A DNA stretch of 42,082 nt from assembly GCA_017446055.1 (NCBI GenBank), contig JAFSRQ010000025.1:1-42082 (forward strand). The letters run 5' to 3'. The notes beneath the pieces were generated by a model that searched no databases, was not told the DNA's origin, and worked only from the letters and a program-made list of their open reading frames with translations. How positions within the stretch are numbered: position 1 is the first letter of the stretch; each line of letters begins with the position of its first letter. The position numbers were made by a program, and so were the translations under genes. The DNA is from Synergistaceae bacterium. GTDB lineage: Bacteria; Synergistota; Synergistia; Synergistales; Aminobacteriaceae. Shown one piece after another: positions 10,176 through 15,757 of the stretch.

Positions 10176-10862
10176 TTAAGCAAGCAAATCCTCCATATCT
10201 TTATACGGTTCACCGCAGTTCCGGCTTTCAGTGCATTCCCCGAATATGCATGACGGCCCGGCCATGTCGAACAGAACCGGGGCGACTTCCCTGCAAAGTG
10301 CCAGCATCCTCCGTGCAAGCTCGTGAATCTCCCACTGCGCCCGGCGGCATAGTCTCAGGCTGAAGAAATGGTGAAGCTCCCGTGCGTTCATGGTCATCAC
10401 CAGGCGTGTTGAGTGTCCGTGAGGGAGTATGAATCGCGCGTCCTCTTTCGGGATTCCGAGTGCGCAGAGTTCCGCGTAGGCTTCCTGAGACTGTCTGACT
10501 GTTTCGGTGAATATCGACAGGGCTTCGGGGTTTTTGCTGACTGACGGAGGGATTATGACGGCTCCGGGGTCTGCTGACATCTTCACGTAACGCTGGCTCT
10601 GCTGGCTGAAACTGGCCATTCTGTGACGCACAAGCTGATGTGAGGCAACCCGGCTGAGTCCGTCAACACCAAACGTGAACGATACATGCTCGAACGTGGA
10701 CATATGTCCGCTCGTGAAAAGGTCAGCAATAAGCCTCCGGGACAAGTTCTCCTCCTCACCGCGCAAAAGCTCTCCCGCCGTAACATCACGGTAGCATATT
10801 CTTGCGGCGGCGGCAACGAGTGAGTCGGGATTGGGTGTGTGTGTGAGTAATATAACGTCCAT
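10176..10862 (-). CDS. thyX: Flavin-dependent thymidylate synthase ThyX
   Basis: Makes dTMP from dUMP using methylenetetrahydrofolate, FAD and NADPH. 228 residues, normal for the family. The ThyX signature RHRxxSxxxxSxRY is at residues 79-92 (RHRMASFSQQSQRY), with Ser where Asn is common. The downstream motif RELHHFFSLR is also present. The ATG at 10862 gives the canonical beginning MDVILLTHTPNPDSLVAAAA. Frame-open sequence upstream is only the rpmE terminator and is not coding. The start codon directly follows the U-tract of that terminator, and no good ribosome site is visible. No classical thyA is in the window. Confidence 0.95.
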   Translation of the reverse strand: MDVILLTHTPNPDSLVAAAARICYRDVTAGELLRGEEENLSRRLIADLFTSGHMSTFEHVSFTFGVDGLSRVASHQLVRHRMASFSQQSQRYVKMSADPGAVIIPPSVSKNPEALSIFTETVRQSQEAYAELCALGIPKEDARFILPHGHSTRLVMTMNARELHHFFSLRLCRRAQWEIHELARRMLALCREVAPVLFDMAGPSCIFGECTESRNCGEPYKDMEDLLA

Positions 10863-10892
10863 AACAAAAACGGGAGCATCTTTCAGCCCCCG
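10862..10892 (-). terminator. Intrinsic terminator after rpmE, abutting the thyX start
   Basis: Minus strand: a seven-pair stem CGGGGGC / GCTCCCG (one G-U) with an eight-base loop, followed by TTTTTGTT and then the thyX ATG. It separates rpsO-rpmE transcription from thyX. Confidence 0.82.
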
Positions 10893-10908
10893 TGAAATTT
10901 CTGGGTGA

Positions 10909-10914
10909 ATTATA
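10909..10914 (-). promoter_or_regulatory. Candidate -10 box for thyX overlapping the rpmE stop codon
   Basis: The minus strand has a perfect TATAAT whose TAA is the rpmE stop codon. No recognisable -35 lies 16-18 bases upstream. If used, the transcript would begin near 10902 and carry the terminator hairpin as its leader. Confidence 0.3.
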
Positions 10915-11137
10915 CTTCTGTCTTCTGGCCGTAGTTGATGCCCTTGTACTTCTTCTGGAACTTTTCGAGGCGGCCTGCTTCGGTGAGGATTCTGCCCTTC
11001 TTGCCGGTGTAGAAAGGATGACAGGCATAGCAGACTCCTACGCGGATTTCCTTCAAGGTTGAGCGGGTCGTGAAGGTGTTTCCGCAGGCGCACGTAACTT
11101 TGCACTCCTGGTATGCGGGGTGAATGTCTTTCTTCAT
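10910..11137 (-). CDS. rpmE: 50S ribosomal protein L31, zinc-binding form
   Basis: 75 residues beginning [10 protein letters not shown]. The zinc-type Cys pattern is kept (CxC in CACGN, CxxC in [12 protein letters not shown]), so this is the C+ form. The start is ATG with GGAGGA just upstream. It follows rpsO by 16 bases and probably shares its transcript. It ends in the terminator at 10862-10892. Confidence 0.97.
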   Translation of the reverse strand: MKKDIHPAYQECKVTCACGNTFTTRSTLKEIRVGVCYACHPFYTGKKGRILTEAGRLEKFQKKYKGINYGQKTEV

Positions 11138-11153
11138 GGTGTGATGATTCCTC

Positions 11154-11420
11154 CTAGTGTCTCAGGCCCAAGCGTTCGATGAGCGAGCGGTAGCGGTTGA
11201 AGTCCTTGTTCATCAGGTAGCGGAGAAGCCTTCTGCGTGAGCCTACCATCTTGAGGAGTCCGCGCCTCGAATGGAAGTCTTTCTTGTGGACTTTGAGGTG
11301 TTCGGTAAGCTCGCGGATTCTCTCGGTGAGGATTGCTACCTGGACTTCGGGAGAGCCTGTGTCGTGGTCGTGAGTCTTGAACTCATCTATTACGGCCTGT
11401 TTCTTGTCTTTCTGGATCAA
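11154..11420 (-). CDS. rpsO: 30S ribosomal protein S15
   Basis: 88 residues, standard length. The family core [19 protein letters not shown] and the [20 protein letters not shown] region that binds 16S rRNA are both present. The start is TTG at 11420, giving MIQKDKKQ, with a strong GGAGGT eight bases upstream. Upstream frame-open sequence is leader, not protein. About 80 bases of leader precede the start. It contains complementary segments (CAAAG/CTTTG and TCAGA/TCTGA), so an S15 autoregulatory fold is possible but unproven. Confidence 0.96.
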   Translation of the reverse strand: MIQKDKKQAVIDEFKTHDHDTGSPEVQVAILTERIRELTEHLKVHKKDFHSRRGLLKMVGSRRRLLRYLMNKDFNRYRSLIERLGLRH

Positions 11421-11509
11421 TGGGATAACCTCCTGTTGTAATACTTCAGAGCCCGGGACAAAGACAATCCAGCAATCTATGTTCTGAGCTTTGAGTGTAA
11501 GCGGGAGTA

Positions 11510-11538
11510 ATGATAGCACATGAGGGGGAAAAATGTAA
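11510..11538 (-). promoter_or_regulatory. Promoter of rpsO-rpmE
   Basis: Minus strand: TTACAT (11533-11538), a 17-base spacer, then TATCAT (11510-11515) preceded by TGC (extended -10). It lies about 90 bases upstream of the rpsO start. Confidence 0.6.
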
Positions 11539-11544
11539 TGGCGT

Positions 11545-11778
11545 TCAGTCGGCTGACATGCGTTCGCGTTTCAGGCGGTTCTGGCGGTTGTGTTCGCGCA
11601 TTGCATCAAAGATGGGTTTACCGCGCACAAAGCGTGAGAAGTCCGTGATTCTGGGAATGTCGGAGAAGTCTATATCCTCGTCTTTCATCTCCATAAGCCT
11701 GATTAAGCGTTCTTTCATCTCTTCTCGCTCTTCGGGTGTCTTCGCAAGGTCAAGATATTCCCTAATAGCCATCGACAT
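11545..11778 (-). CDS. brnA: BrnA-type antitoxin (copy 1)
   Basis: 77 residues from the ATG at 11778. That start is chosen over an upstream ATG at 11805 because AAAGGAG is correctly spaced and because the start then matches the second antitoxin (both ...LAKTPEQR/EER). The central motif [14 protein letters not shown] is the BrnA hallmark. A basic C-terminal helix ([16 protein letters not shown]) should bind DNA or complete the fold. It should neutralise the BrnT encoded immediately upstream, whose end it overlaps by 17 bases, and repress the operon. Confidence 0.8.
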   Translation of the reverse strand: MSMAIREYLDLAKTPEEREEMKERLIRLMEMKDEDIDFSDIPRITDFSRFVRGKPIFDAMREHNRQNRLKRERMSAD

Positions 11779-12106
11779 AGCGTTTCTTCTCCTTTCTCTC
11801 TGCATATCTGGCTGAAATTATTCTGATTATATCATCTTCATCCTCACCTGCTGTTACCCGTTCAACGTATACAACAAACAGAATGCCCGCGTCAAATATA
11901 CCTATGGCATTCCAGCGTTCTTCACCTGTATATTCATCAATAGAATTGTACTCAAGCAATACGTCTTCATCAAGGAACACTCTGGCTGCCGCGCTGAAAT
12001 CGATCCCATGCTTGCGGATATTGATGCGCTCTTTCTCATCGTCCCATGTGAAGAGCATATCCCCAATCCGCAGCTTTATCACGTCATGTTCTGTGTGCTT
12101 TGTCAT
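11762..12106 (-). CDS. brnT: BrnT-type ribonuclease toxin (copy 1)
   Basis: 114 residues of the BrnT (DUF497) family, RelE-fold RNases of type II toxin-antitoxin systems. Diagnostic motifs are FTWDDEKERINIRKHGIDF near the N terminus, ERWNAIGIF and FVVYVER in the middle, and [17 protein letters not shown] at the C terminus. It has an extra 18 or so N-terminal residues shared with copy 2. The start ATG overlaps the stop of the preceding antitoxin (ATGA), and there is no strong ribosome site, so translation is probably coupled. Confidence 0.88.
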   Translation of the reverse strand: MTKHTEHDVIKLRIGDMLFTWDDEKERINIRKHGIDFSAAARVFLDEDVLLEYNSIDEYTGEERWNAIGIFDAGILFVVYVERVTAGEDEDDIIRIISARYAERKEKKRYVDGY

Positions 12107-12348
12107 TCGCTGATTTTCTGGAGGCGTTCGCGTCTGAGGCGGTTCTGGCGGTTATGTTCGCGCATGGCATCGAGGCGGGGCTTCAGCGGCTTGAAGTGTG
12201 AGAAGTCTGTTACTTCGGGTATGTCAGAGAAGTCTATTTCATCATCGTCTTTGTCGCGGAACATCATTGCAACAAGACGCTGCTTCATTTCTACGCGCTG
12301 TTCCGGGGTCTTTGCGAGCGCAAGCACATCTTCAAGACTCATCTGCAT
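12103..12348 (-). CDS. brnA: BrnA-type antitoxin (copy 2)
   Basis: 81 residues, the same build as copy 1: MQMSLEDVLALAKTPEQR, then EIDFSDIPEVTDFS, then the basic tail [23 protein letters not shown] lies ten bases before the ATG. It overlaps its toxin by ten bases and the next toxin by four, giving a continuous toxin-antitoxin-toxin-antitoxin message. Confidence 0.8.
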   Translation of the reverse strand: MQMSLEDVLALAKTPEQRVEMKQRLVAMMFRDKDDDEIDFSDIPEVTDFSHFKPLKPRLDAMREHNRQNRLRRERLQKISE

Positions 12349-12662
12349 AACGCATTTTCTCCTTTCTTGTGGCTTCCCTTTATCCTGATTATATTATCCT
12401 CATCATGCACCGTTATTCTTTCAACGTAGACAACGAACATTACTTTTCCTGCGAGCCAGCCTGTAACGCTCAGACGCTCCTCGCCCGTATTCACATCAAC
12501 AGTATTGAAATCGTAAGCAGCATAATCATCAAGAAATACAGACGCTGCTGACGTAAAATCGATCCCATGCTTGCGGATATTGATGCGTTCCTTATCGTCG
12601 TCCCACGTGAAGAGCATATCCCCAATCCGCAGCTTTATCTCCTCATGCTCAACCTGCCTCAT
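12339..12662 (-). CDS. brnT: BrnT-type toxin (copy 2), divergent C terminus
   Basis: 107 residues from the ATG at 12662 (GGAGGC upstream). Upstream in-frame sequence overlaps the promoter and is not coding. It retains FTWDDDKERINIRKHGIDF and FVVYVERI. However, the ISAR segment that ends copy 1 (RIISARYA) reads RIKGSHKKGE here, so activity could be reduced or lost. It is the first gene of the four-gene operon. It shares a 32-base identical stretch with copy 1 (11997-12028 and 12556-12587), showing descent by duplication. Confidence 0.85.
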   Translation of the reverse strand: MRQVEHEEIKLRIGDMLFTWDDDKERINIRKHGIDFTSAASVFLDDYAAYDFNTVDVNTGEERLSVTGWLAGKVMFVVYVERITVHDEDNIIRIKGSHKKGENALCR

Positions 12663-12683
12663 CACACCGCCTCCTGGCAAAAT

Positions 12684-12715
12684 ACTATAGCACCTCAATA
12701 CCCGTCTGCTATAAT
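12684..12715. promoter_or_regulatory. Divergent extended -10 promoters forming an inverted repeat upstream of the brnTA operon
   Basis: Minus strand: TGCTATAGT (12684-12692), directed at brnT copy 2. Plus strand: TGCTATAAT (12707-12715), directed at the decayed gene. CTATAGCA and TGCTATA(A) form an inverted repeat with a 14-base spacer, a plausible BrnA operator. No good -35 is seen. Confidence 0.5.
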
Positions 12716-12753
12716 TCCCGTCATCCACGACAAAATCACAAGTAGGAATCTCC

Positions 12754-13136
12754 ATGAAGCGCAAAGCGTTGGCACTGTCTGTTCTCCTCATGGCCGCGCC
12801 GCCCCAGAAATATAGTACCGCAGCCTCATGCCCGGAATTAACACGGCAACAATGCTCGCGGGTTTCACAATCTCTTGCGTGCTGTCATGCTTTGTGTATC
12901 AGGAATAAGCAGAACCTCTCCGCAGCCAGCCCGATGAAAAACTATACAGCATTACGCAAAAGCTGCGGCATAAGGGAGTTCGGGGAAATCTGGAGCAAGT
13001 TCCGCGCAATGACCCTTTCAGGCTTGAGGCGGCAAAATATCACGTTCAGGAGGCTTTGATGCCTGGCAATAATGATGAGGCTGTAATGTGCGTGGATGTA
13101 AACGACCACACAGCTAAAGACGATGGCTTCCGGTGA
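12754..13136 (+). pseudogene. Decayed small exported-protein gene
   Basis: The start MKRKALALSVLLMAA looks like a signal peptide behind an extended -10 promoter. The frame then becomes low-complexity. A second frame from 12828 reads as protein-like sequence to a TGA at 13134 (for example LEAAKYHVQEALMPGNNDEA), but it is broken by a TAA at 12906. I see no recognisable family. A frameshift plus a nonsense codon is the simplest reading. It could instead be non-coding sequence with chance open frames. Confidence 0.4.
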
Positions 13137-13766
13137 AGTCTGGTACACGGCCTAACGTCTGGACACGCTTATATATCTGCAATCTGCTATTCAGACTCTG
13201 CCCAGATAATTTTTATGCGCTGCGCACAAAGGTTACCTGACAACCTGAGAACGGCTCTAAGACTGTTGATTATTATTCCGTTTTTGGTATGCAGAACGCC
13301 TGACAGCAATATTTAGCATTGTATGGGAAAAGTAAAGCATTAGCGCACTTCCTCCCAACAGATATGGGTCTCCGCGCACGTTTCCGACGAAGGAAGGCAA
13401 GTCAGACCTTGTGAAACTGCCGGAGGATTTGCGGAAAGTTGCGGGGCTAAGTTCCATGAGCCTGGCTGCTCGCTTGAAGTTCAGCCCACACTAGGCATGG
13501 CGGCAAGAACGACCTCGGTAATGTAACTGCAGATATTTCTGAAGACGGCGCACACTTGGCGGGATTATAGCGGCAGATTACGCTGGGGCTGTATAAGTCC
13601 CTGTCTCCCCTTATATGACAGCGCAACAATACCTGAAGCAATCTCTCTTGAAATTCCGACCCGCTTGCCTTTACTGGTTTGCATGCAAGTGAATTATTGT
13701 CATTAAGTCTTGCAGCGTCTCCTACTTTGATGACATTTCCGCGCCAATTCTGGGATAAGTAAGCAC
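13137..13766. other. Gene-free stretch with coding remnants
   Basis: No intact gene is seen on either strand. Short protein-like pieces appear in different plus-strand frames, for example KSDLVKLPEDLRKVAGL near 13400-13450 and KNDLGNVTADISEDGAHL near 13505-13560. Stops and frame changes separate them, suggesting one or more eroded genes. It lies just beyond the 3' end of ssrA, a common integration target. Confidence 0.45.
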
Positions 13767-13796
13767 AAAAAAACCGGGAACTTGCTCTGATCCCGG
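13767..13796 (-). terminator. Intrinsic terminator of ssrA
   Basis: Minus strand: a stem CCGGGA / TCCCGG with an 11-base loop, followed by seven T, 38 bases after the mature tmRNA 3' end. Confidence 0.9.
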
Positions 13797-13833
13797 CTTT
13801 GTTATTCCAGCTGGCACAAACCGCTCTATAAAA

Positions 13834-14187
13834 TGGAGGCGGGGAGAATCGAACTCCCGTCCAACGCGGGCCAGTCATGACGGCTCTACAGGCTTATTCT
13901 CTGTTCATTGTCGTCGGGTCAAGTACAGGGACAAACTTTGACCGTTCCAGAGTTCTTACGGGTCTATCACCATGCCGGAACTCTCTACATGGCGGGGAGC
14001 TGGTTTTCATGACACCTCCGGCGAACCACCAGCATTGTCCGTCCTTCGGTGTGGCTGGCAACTAGGCCGCCAGTGCGAAATTATCTTCGACTTTTATGTT
14101 TTTGTCCGAAGTTTTACGGGTGATTACAGACTTTCCCCGGCCTGCTCCTTCAGACCCTCCTTCACGCTGTCGAAACCTGTCGCCCCC
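13834..14187 (-). ncRNA. ssrA: tmRNA (SsrA), one-piece
   Basis: Trans-translation RNA that rescues stalled ribosomes and tags the nascent chain. The 5' end GGGGGCGACAGGTTTCGACA and 3' end ...CGCCTCCA pair as the seven-base acceptor stem (one G-U). The T-arm is CGGGAGTTCGATTCTCCCG. Length is about 354 bases, normal for a one-piece tmRNA. CCA is not encoded: TTT follows the discriminator A. The 5' end is only seven bases beyond the smpB stop, so it is probably processed from a joint transcript or transcribed from a promoter inside smpB. Confidence 0.95.
14062..14106 (-). other. tmRNA tag-peptide reading frame
   Basis: The internal frame ends in TAG (14062-14064) and encodes DKNIKVEDNFALAA if the resume codon is GAC at 14104-14106. 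The ALAA end is the usual degradation signal. The exact resume codon is inferred; the C-terminal part is secure. Confidence 0.75.
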
Positions 14188-14194
14188 GTGAAAG

Positions 14195-14683
14195 CTAGTC
14201 GTCGTAGCCTTGCCCTTTCCCCCTCACAGCCCGTGCTATCGTTCTCTTCGCGTCCCGGTCGGCTATCATGTCGCGCTTGTCGTGGGTTGTGCGTCCCTTC
14301 GCGAGTCCCAGCTCAACCTTTGCCCGTTTCCCGTCCTTGATGTACACGCTGAGAGGTACGAGTGTCAGACCCTTTTCGCGGACTTTGCTGTTCAGGCGTG
14401 TGATTTCGTGCCTGTGAACGAGGAGTTTGCGGTCGCGTTCGGGTTCATGGTTGTAGTACGTACCCTTGTCGTAGGGCGAAATGTGAACGCCATACAGCCA
14501 CAGCTCGCCGTTCTCGATTGAAGCGTAAGAGTCCTTGAGGTTGAGGTTTCCTGCACGGACGCTCTTGATCTCCGTCCCGGTCAGCACTATTCCGCACTCG
14601 AACGAGTCGAGGATGAAGTAATCGTGCCTAGCCTTGCGGTTTACGGCGACCTTCTTATCGTTGCTGTGAGTTGGATTTGACAT
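14195..14683 (-). CDS. smpB: SsrA-binding protein SmpB
   Basis: Binds tmRNA and delivers it to stalled ribosomes. 162 residues, normal. Family motifs present are NRKARHDYFILDSFECGIVLTGTEIKS and VHISPYDKGTYYNHEPER. The C-terminal basic tail KGRTTHDKRDMIADRDAKR enters the empty mRNA channel. The only sensible start is ATG at 14683. It lies nine bases from a good -10, so the message may be leaderless. It sits directly upstream of its RNA partner ssrA. Confidence 0.97.
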   Translation of the reverse strand: MSNPTHSNDKKVAVNRKARHDYFILDSFECGIVLTGTEIKSVRAGNLNLKDSYASIENGELWLYGVHISPYDKGTYYNHEPERDRKLLVHRHEITRLNSKVREKGLTLVPLSVYIKDGKRAKVELGLAKGRTTHDKRDMIADRDAKRTIARAVRGKGQGYDD

Positions 14684-14691
14684 AGCGAGTA

Positions 14692-14719
14692 ATTATACAC
14701 GGATTGTGATTTTGCGCAA
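14692..14719 (-). promoter_or_regulatory. Promoter of smpB-ssrA
   Basis: Minus strand: TTGCGC (14714-14719), a 16-base spacer, then TATAAT (14692-14697). Only eight bases separate the -10 from the smpB ATG, predicting a leader of zero to about three bases. Confidence 0.72.
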
Positions 14720-14722
14720 GCC

Positions 14723-15007
14723 TCAGAACAAATCGCTGTGAGTCCCGGTGTGCGCAAGAAGCAGTATCAGCTCGTCCTTGTCCTTACTGTACACCAGCAG
14801 CCAGTCAGGATTAATATGGCACTCACGGTAACCTTTCCTGTCGCCTTTCAGCGGATGGTCGCGGTACTTCGGCGGAAGAGGAATATCATTCCTGAGCATT
14901 ACGACAACTTCATCAAAGTCCGAAATCTTCAGGCCGCGCTTCAACGCCCTTACAAGCTCCTTGTCGAAACGTGAAGTAGTAACAACCCTGTATGTTCGCT
15001 TCATCAT
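14723..15007 (-). CDS. YafQ-type mRNA interferase toxin (copy A)
   Basis: 94 residues of the YafQ/RelE-ParE toxin family, which cleave mRNA on the ribosome. Family residues are all present: YRDHPLKG (His), RECHINPDW (His, Asp, Trp) and the C-terminal GTHSDLF (His, Phe), matching the E. coli YafQ active-site set. It starts at one of two adjacent ATG codons just after the stop of its antitoxin gene (two-base gap). The antitoxin-first order is typical for relBE-like pairs. The terminal 32 bases are identical to those of copy B. Confidence 0.9.
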   Translation of the reverse strand: MMKRTYRVVTTSRFDKELVRALKRGLKISDFDEVVVMLRNDIPLPPKYRDHPLKGDRKGYRECHINPDWLLVYSKDKDELILLLAHTGTHSDLF

Positions 15008-15009
15008 GT

Positions 15010-15234
15010 CTAGTCATCAGGCAGGCCGCTTACGTCAAAGCCTTTGTCCCTGAGCATTTCCTTGACGGAATCATAGAACTTGTACTTTTCCGGGTGAGCC
15101 ATTATGTCCTCAGCTTCAGCCATTGATTCCCTCATAGCCTCCTCAAATTCCGGGCCGTGAAAGGACTCGTAATCATCATCGTATTCTTCAGCCTTGAGCA
15201 CAGTTTTTCCTCTCTCGATTGTCTCATTGCTCAT
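15010..15234 (-). CDS. Antitoxin of YafQ-type pair (copy A)
   Basis: 74 residues, very acidic. The N terminus MSNETIERGKTVLKAEEYDDD resembles that of copy B's partner (MSTEIIEKGNTVLE). The C terminus HPEKYKFYDSVKEMLRDKGF is like the toxin-wrapping tail of RelB/DinJ antitoxins. A classic ribbon-helix-helix segment is not obvious, so it may lack the usual DNA-binding domain. Assigned mainly from position and the copy-B parallel. Confidence 0.7.
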   Translation of the reverse strand: MSNETIERGKTVLKAEEYDDDYESFHGPEFEEAMRESMAEAEDIMAHPEKYKFYDSVKEMLRDKGFDVSGLPDD

Positions 15235-15294
15235 AATGTCGCGCCTCCTCAGAAATTTTCCCTCATTCTATCACCGCAGGCATTCCCGTAAGCC

Positions 15295-15573
15295 TCAGAA
15301 CAAATCGCTGTGAGTCCCGGTTCTTCTGAGAGCCAGCACCAGTTTCCCGGCATCCTTCTTGTATATCAGCAGCCAGTCAGGGTTGATATGGCACTCACGG
15401 CAGCCTTTGTACTTCCCGCCTTCAAGCCCGTGATCCCGATACTTTGCCTCCAGCGGCTCATCACGACTCAGCTTGTCGATCACTTGTTCCAGCTCATCCA
15501 TTGACAGCCCGCGCCTTTTCGCCTTCTCAGCGTCCTTCCTGAAGCGCGAGGTCGGGTAAACCGTGTAAATCAT
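15295..15573 (-). CDS. YafQ-type mRNA interferase toxin (copy B)
   Basis: 92 residues, paralogous to copy A with the same catalytic set: YRDHGLEG, RECHINPDWLLIY and GTHSDLF. The start ATG overlaps the antitoxin stop (ATGA). It is probably one of two tandem pairs made by duplication, because the ends of the two toxin genes are identical at DNA level, including five bases beyond the stop. Confidence 0.9.
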   Translation of the reverse strand: MIYTVYPTSRFRKDAEKAKRRGLSMDELEQVIDKLSRDEPLEAKYRDHGLEGGKYKGCRECHINPDWLLIYKKDAGKLVLALRRTGTHSDLF

Positions 15574-15743
15574 ATCAGCCCCATATCCCTCAGCATTTCC
15601 CCGGCGGTCATGTAGCCTTTGTGCCTCTCAGGGCGGGCGAGTATGTCCTCAAATTCCGCAAGGTCATAATCAGCCTCATCGTCATAAAGCCCGGAGGGAG
15701 TTTCTAGGACGGTATTACCCTTCTCTATTATCTCAGTACTCAT
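15570..15743 (-). CDS. Antitoxin of YafQ-type pair (copy B)
   Basis: 57 residues from the ATG at 15743, chosen because AGGAGGTG lies just upstream. An in-frame ATG at 15761 has no such site. The sequence is acidic with a C-terminal tail RPERHKGYMTAGEMLRDMGL like copy A's antitoxin. It starts 15 bases after the restriction-modification gene stop and may share its transcript. Confidence 0.68.
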   Translation of the reverse strand: MSTEIIEKGNTVLETPSGLYDDEADYDLAEFEDILARPERHKGYMTAGEMLRDMGLI

Positions 15744-15757
15744 TTCATCACCTCCTA

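Larger units (their letters stand above)
14718..15321. repeat. Direct repeat at the 3' ends of the two YafQ-type toxin genes
   Basis: A 32-base stretch at 14718-14749 recurs exactly at 15290-15321. It covers the last nine codons, the stop and the five bases after it. A second, near-identical block around CHINPDWLL supports duplication. Confidence 0.85.

Noticed and set aside
10863..11105. N-terminal extension of ThyX
   Set aside because: It overlaps rpmE in another frame and reads through the terminator; ThyX homologues begin at the MDVILL start.
13447..13878. Open frame on the minus strand (143 codons)
   Set aside because: It begins inside ssrA and crosses the ssrA terminator; composition is not protein-like.
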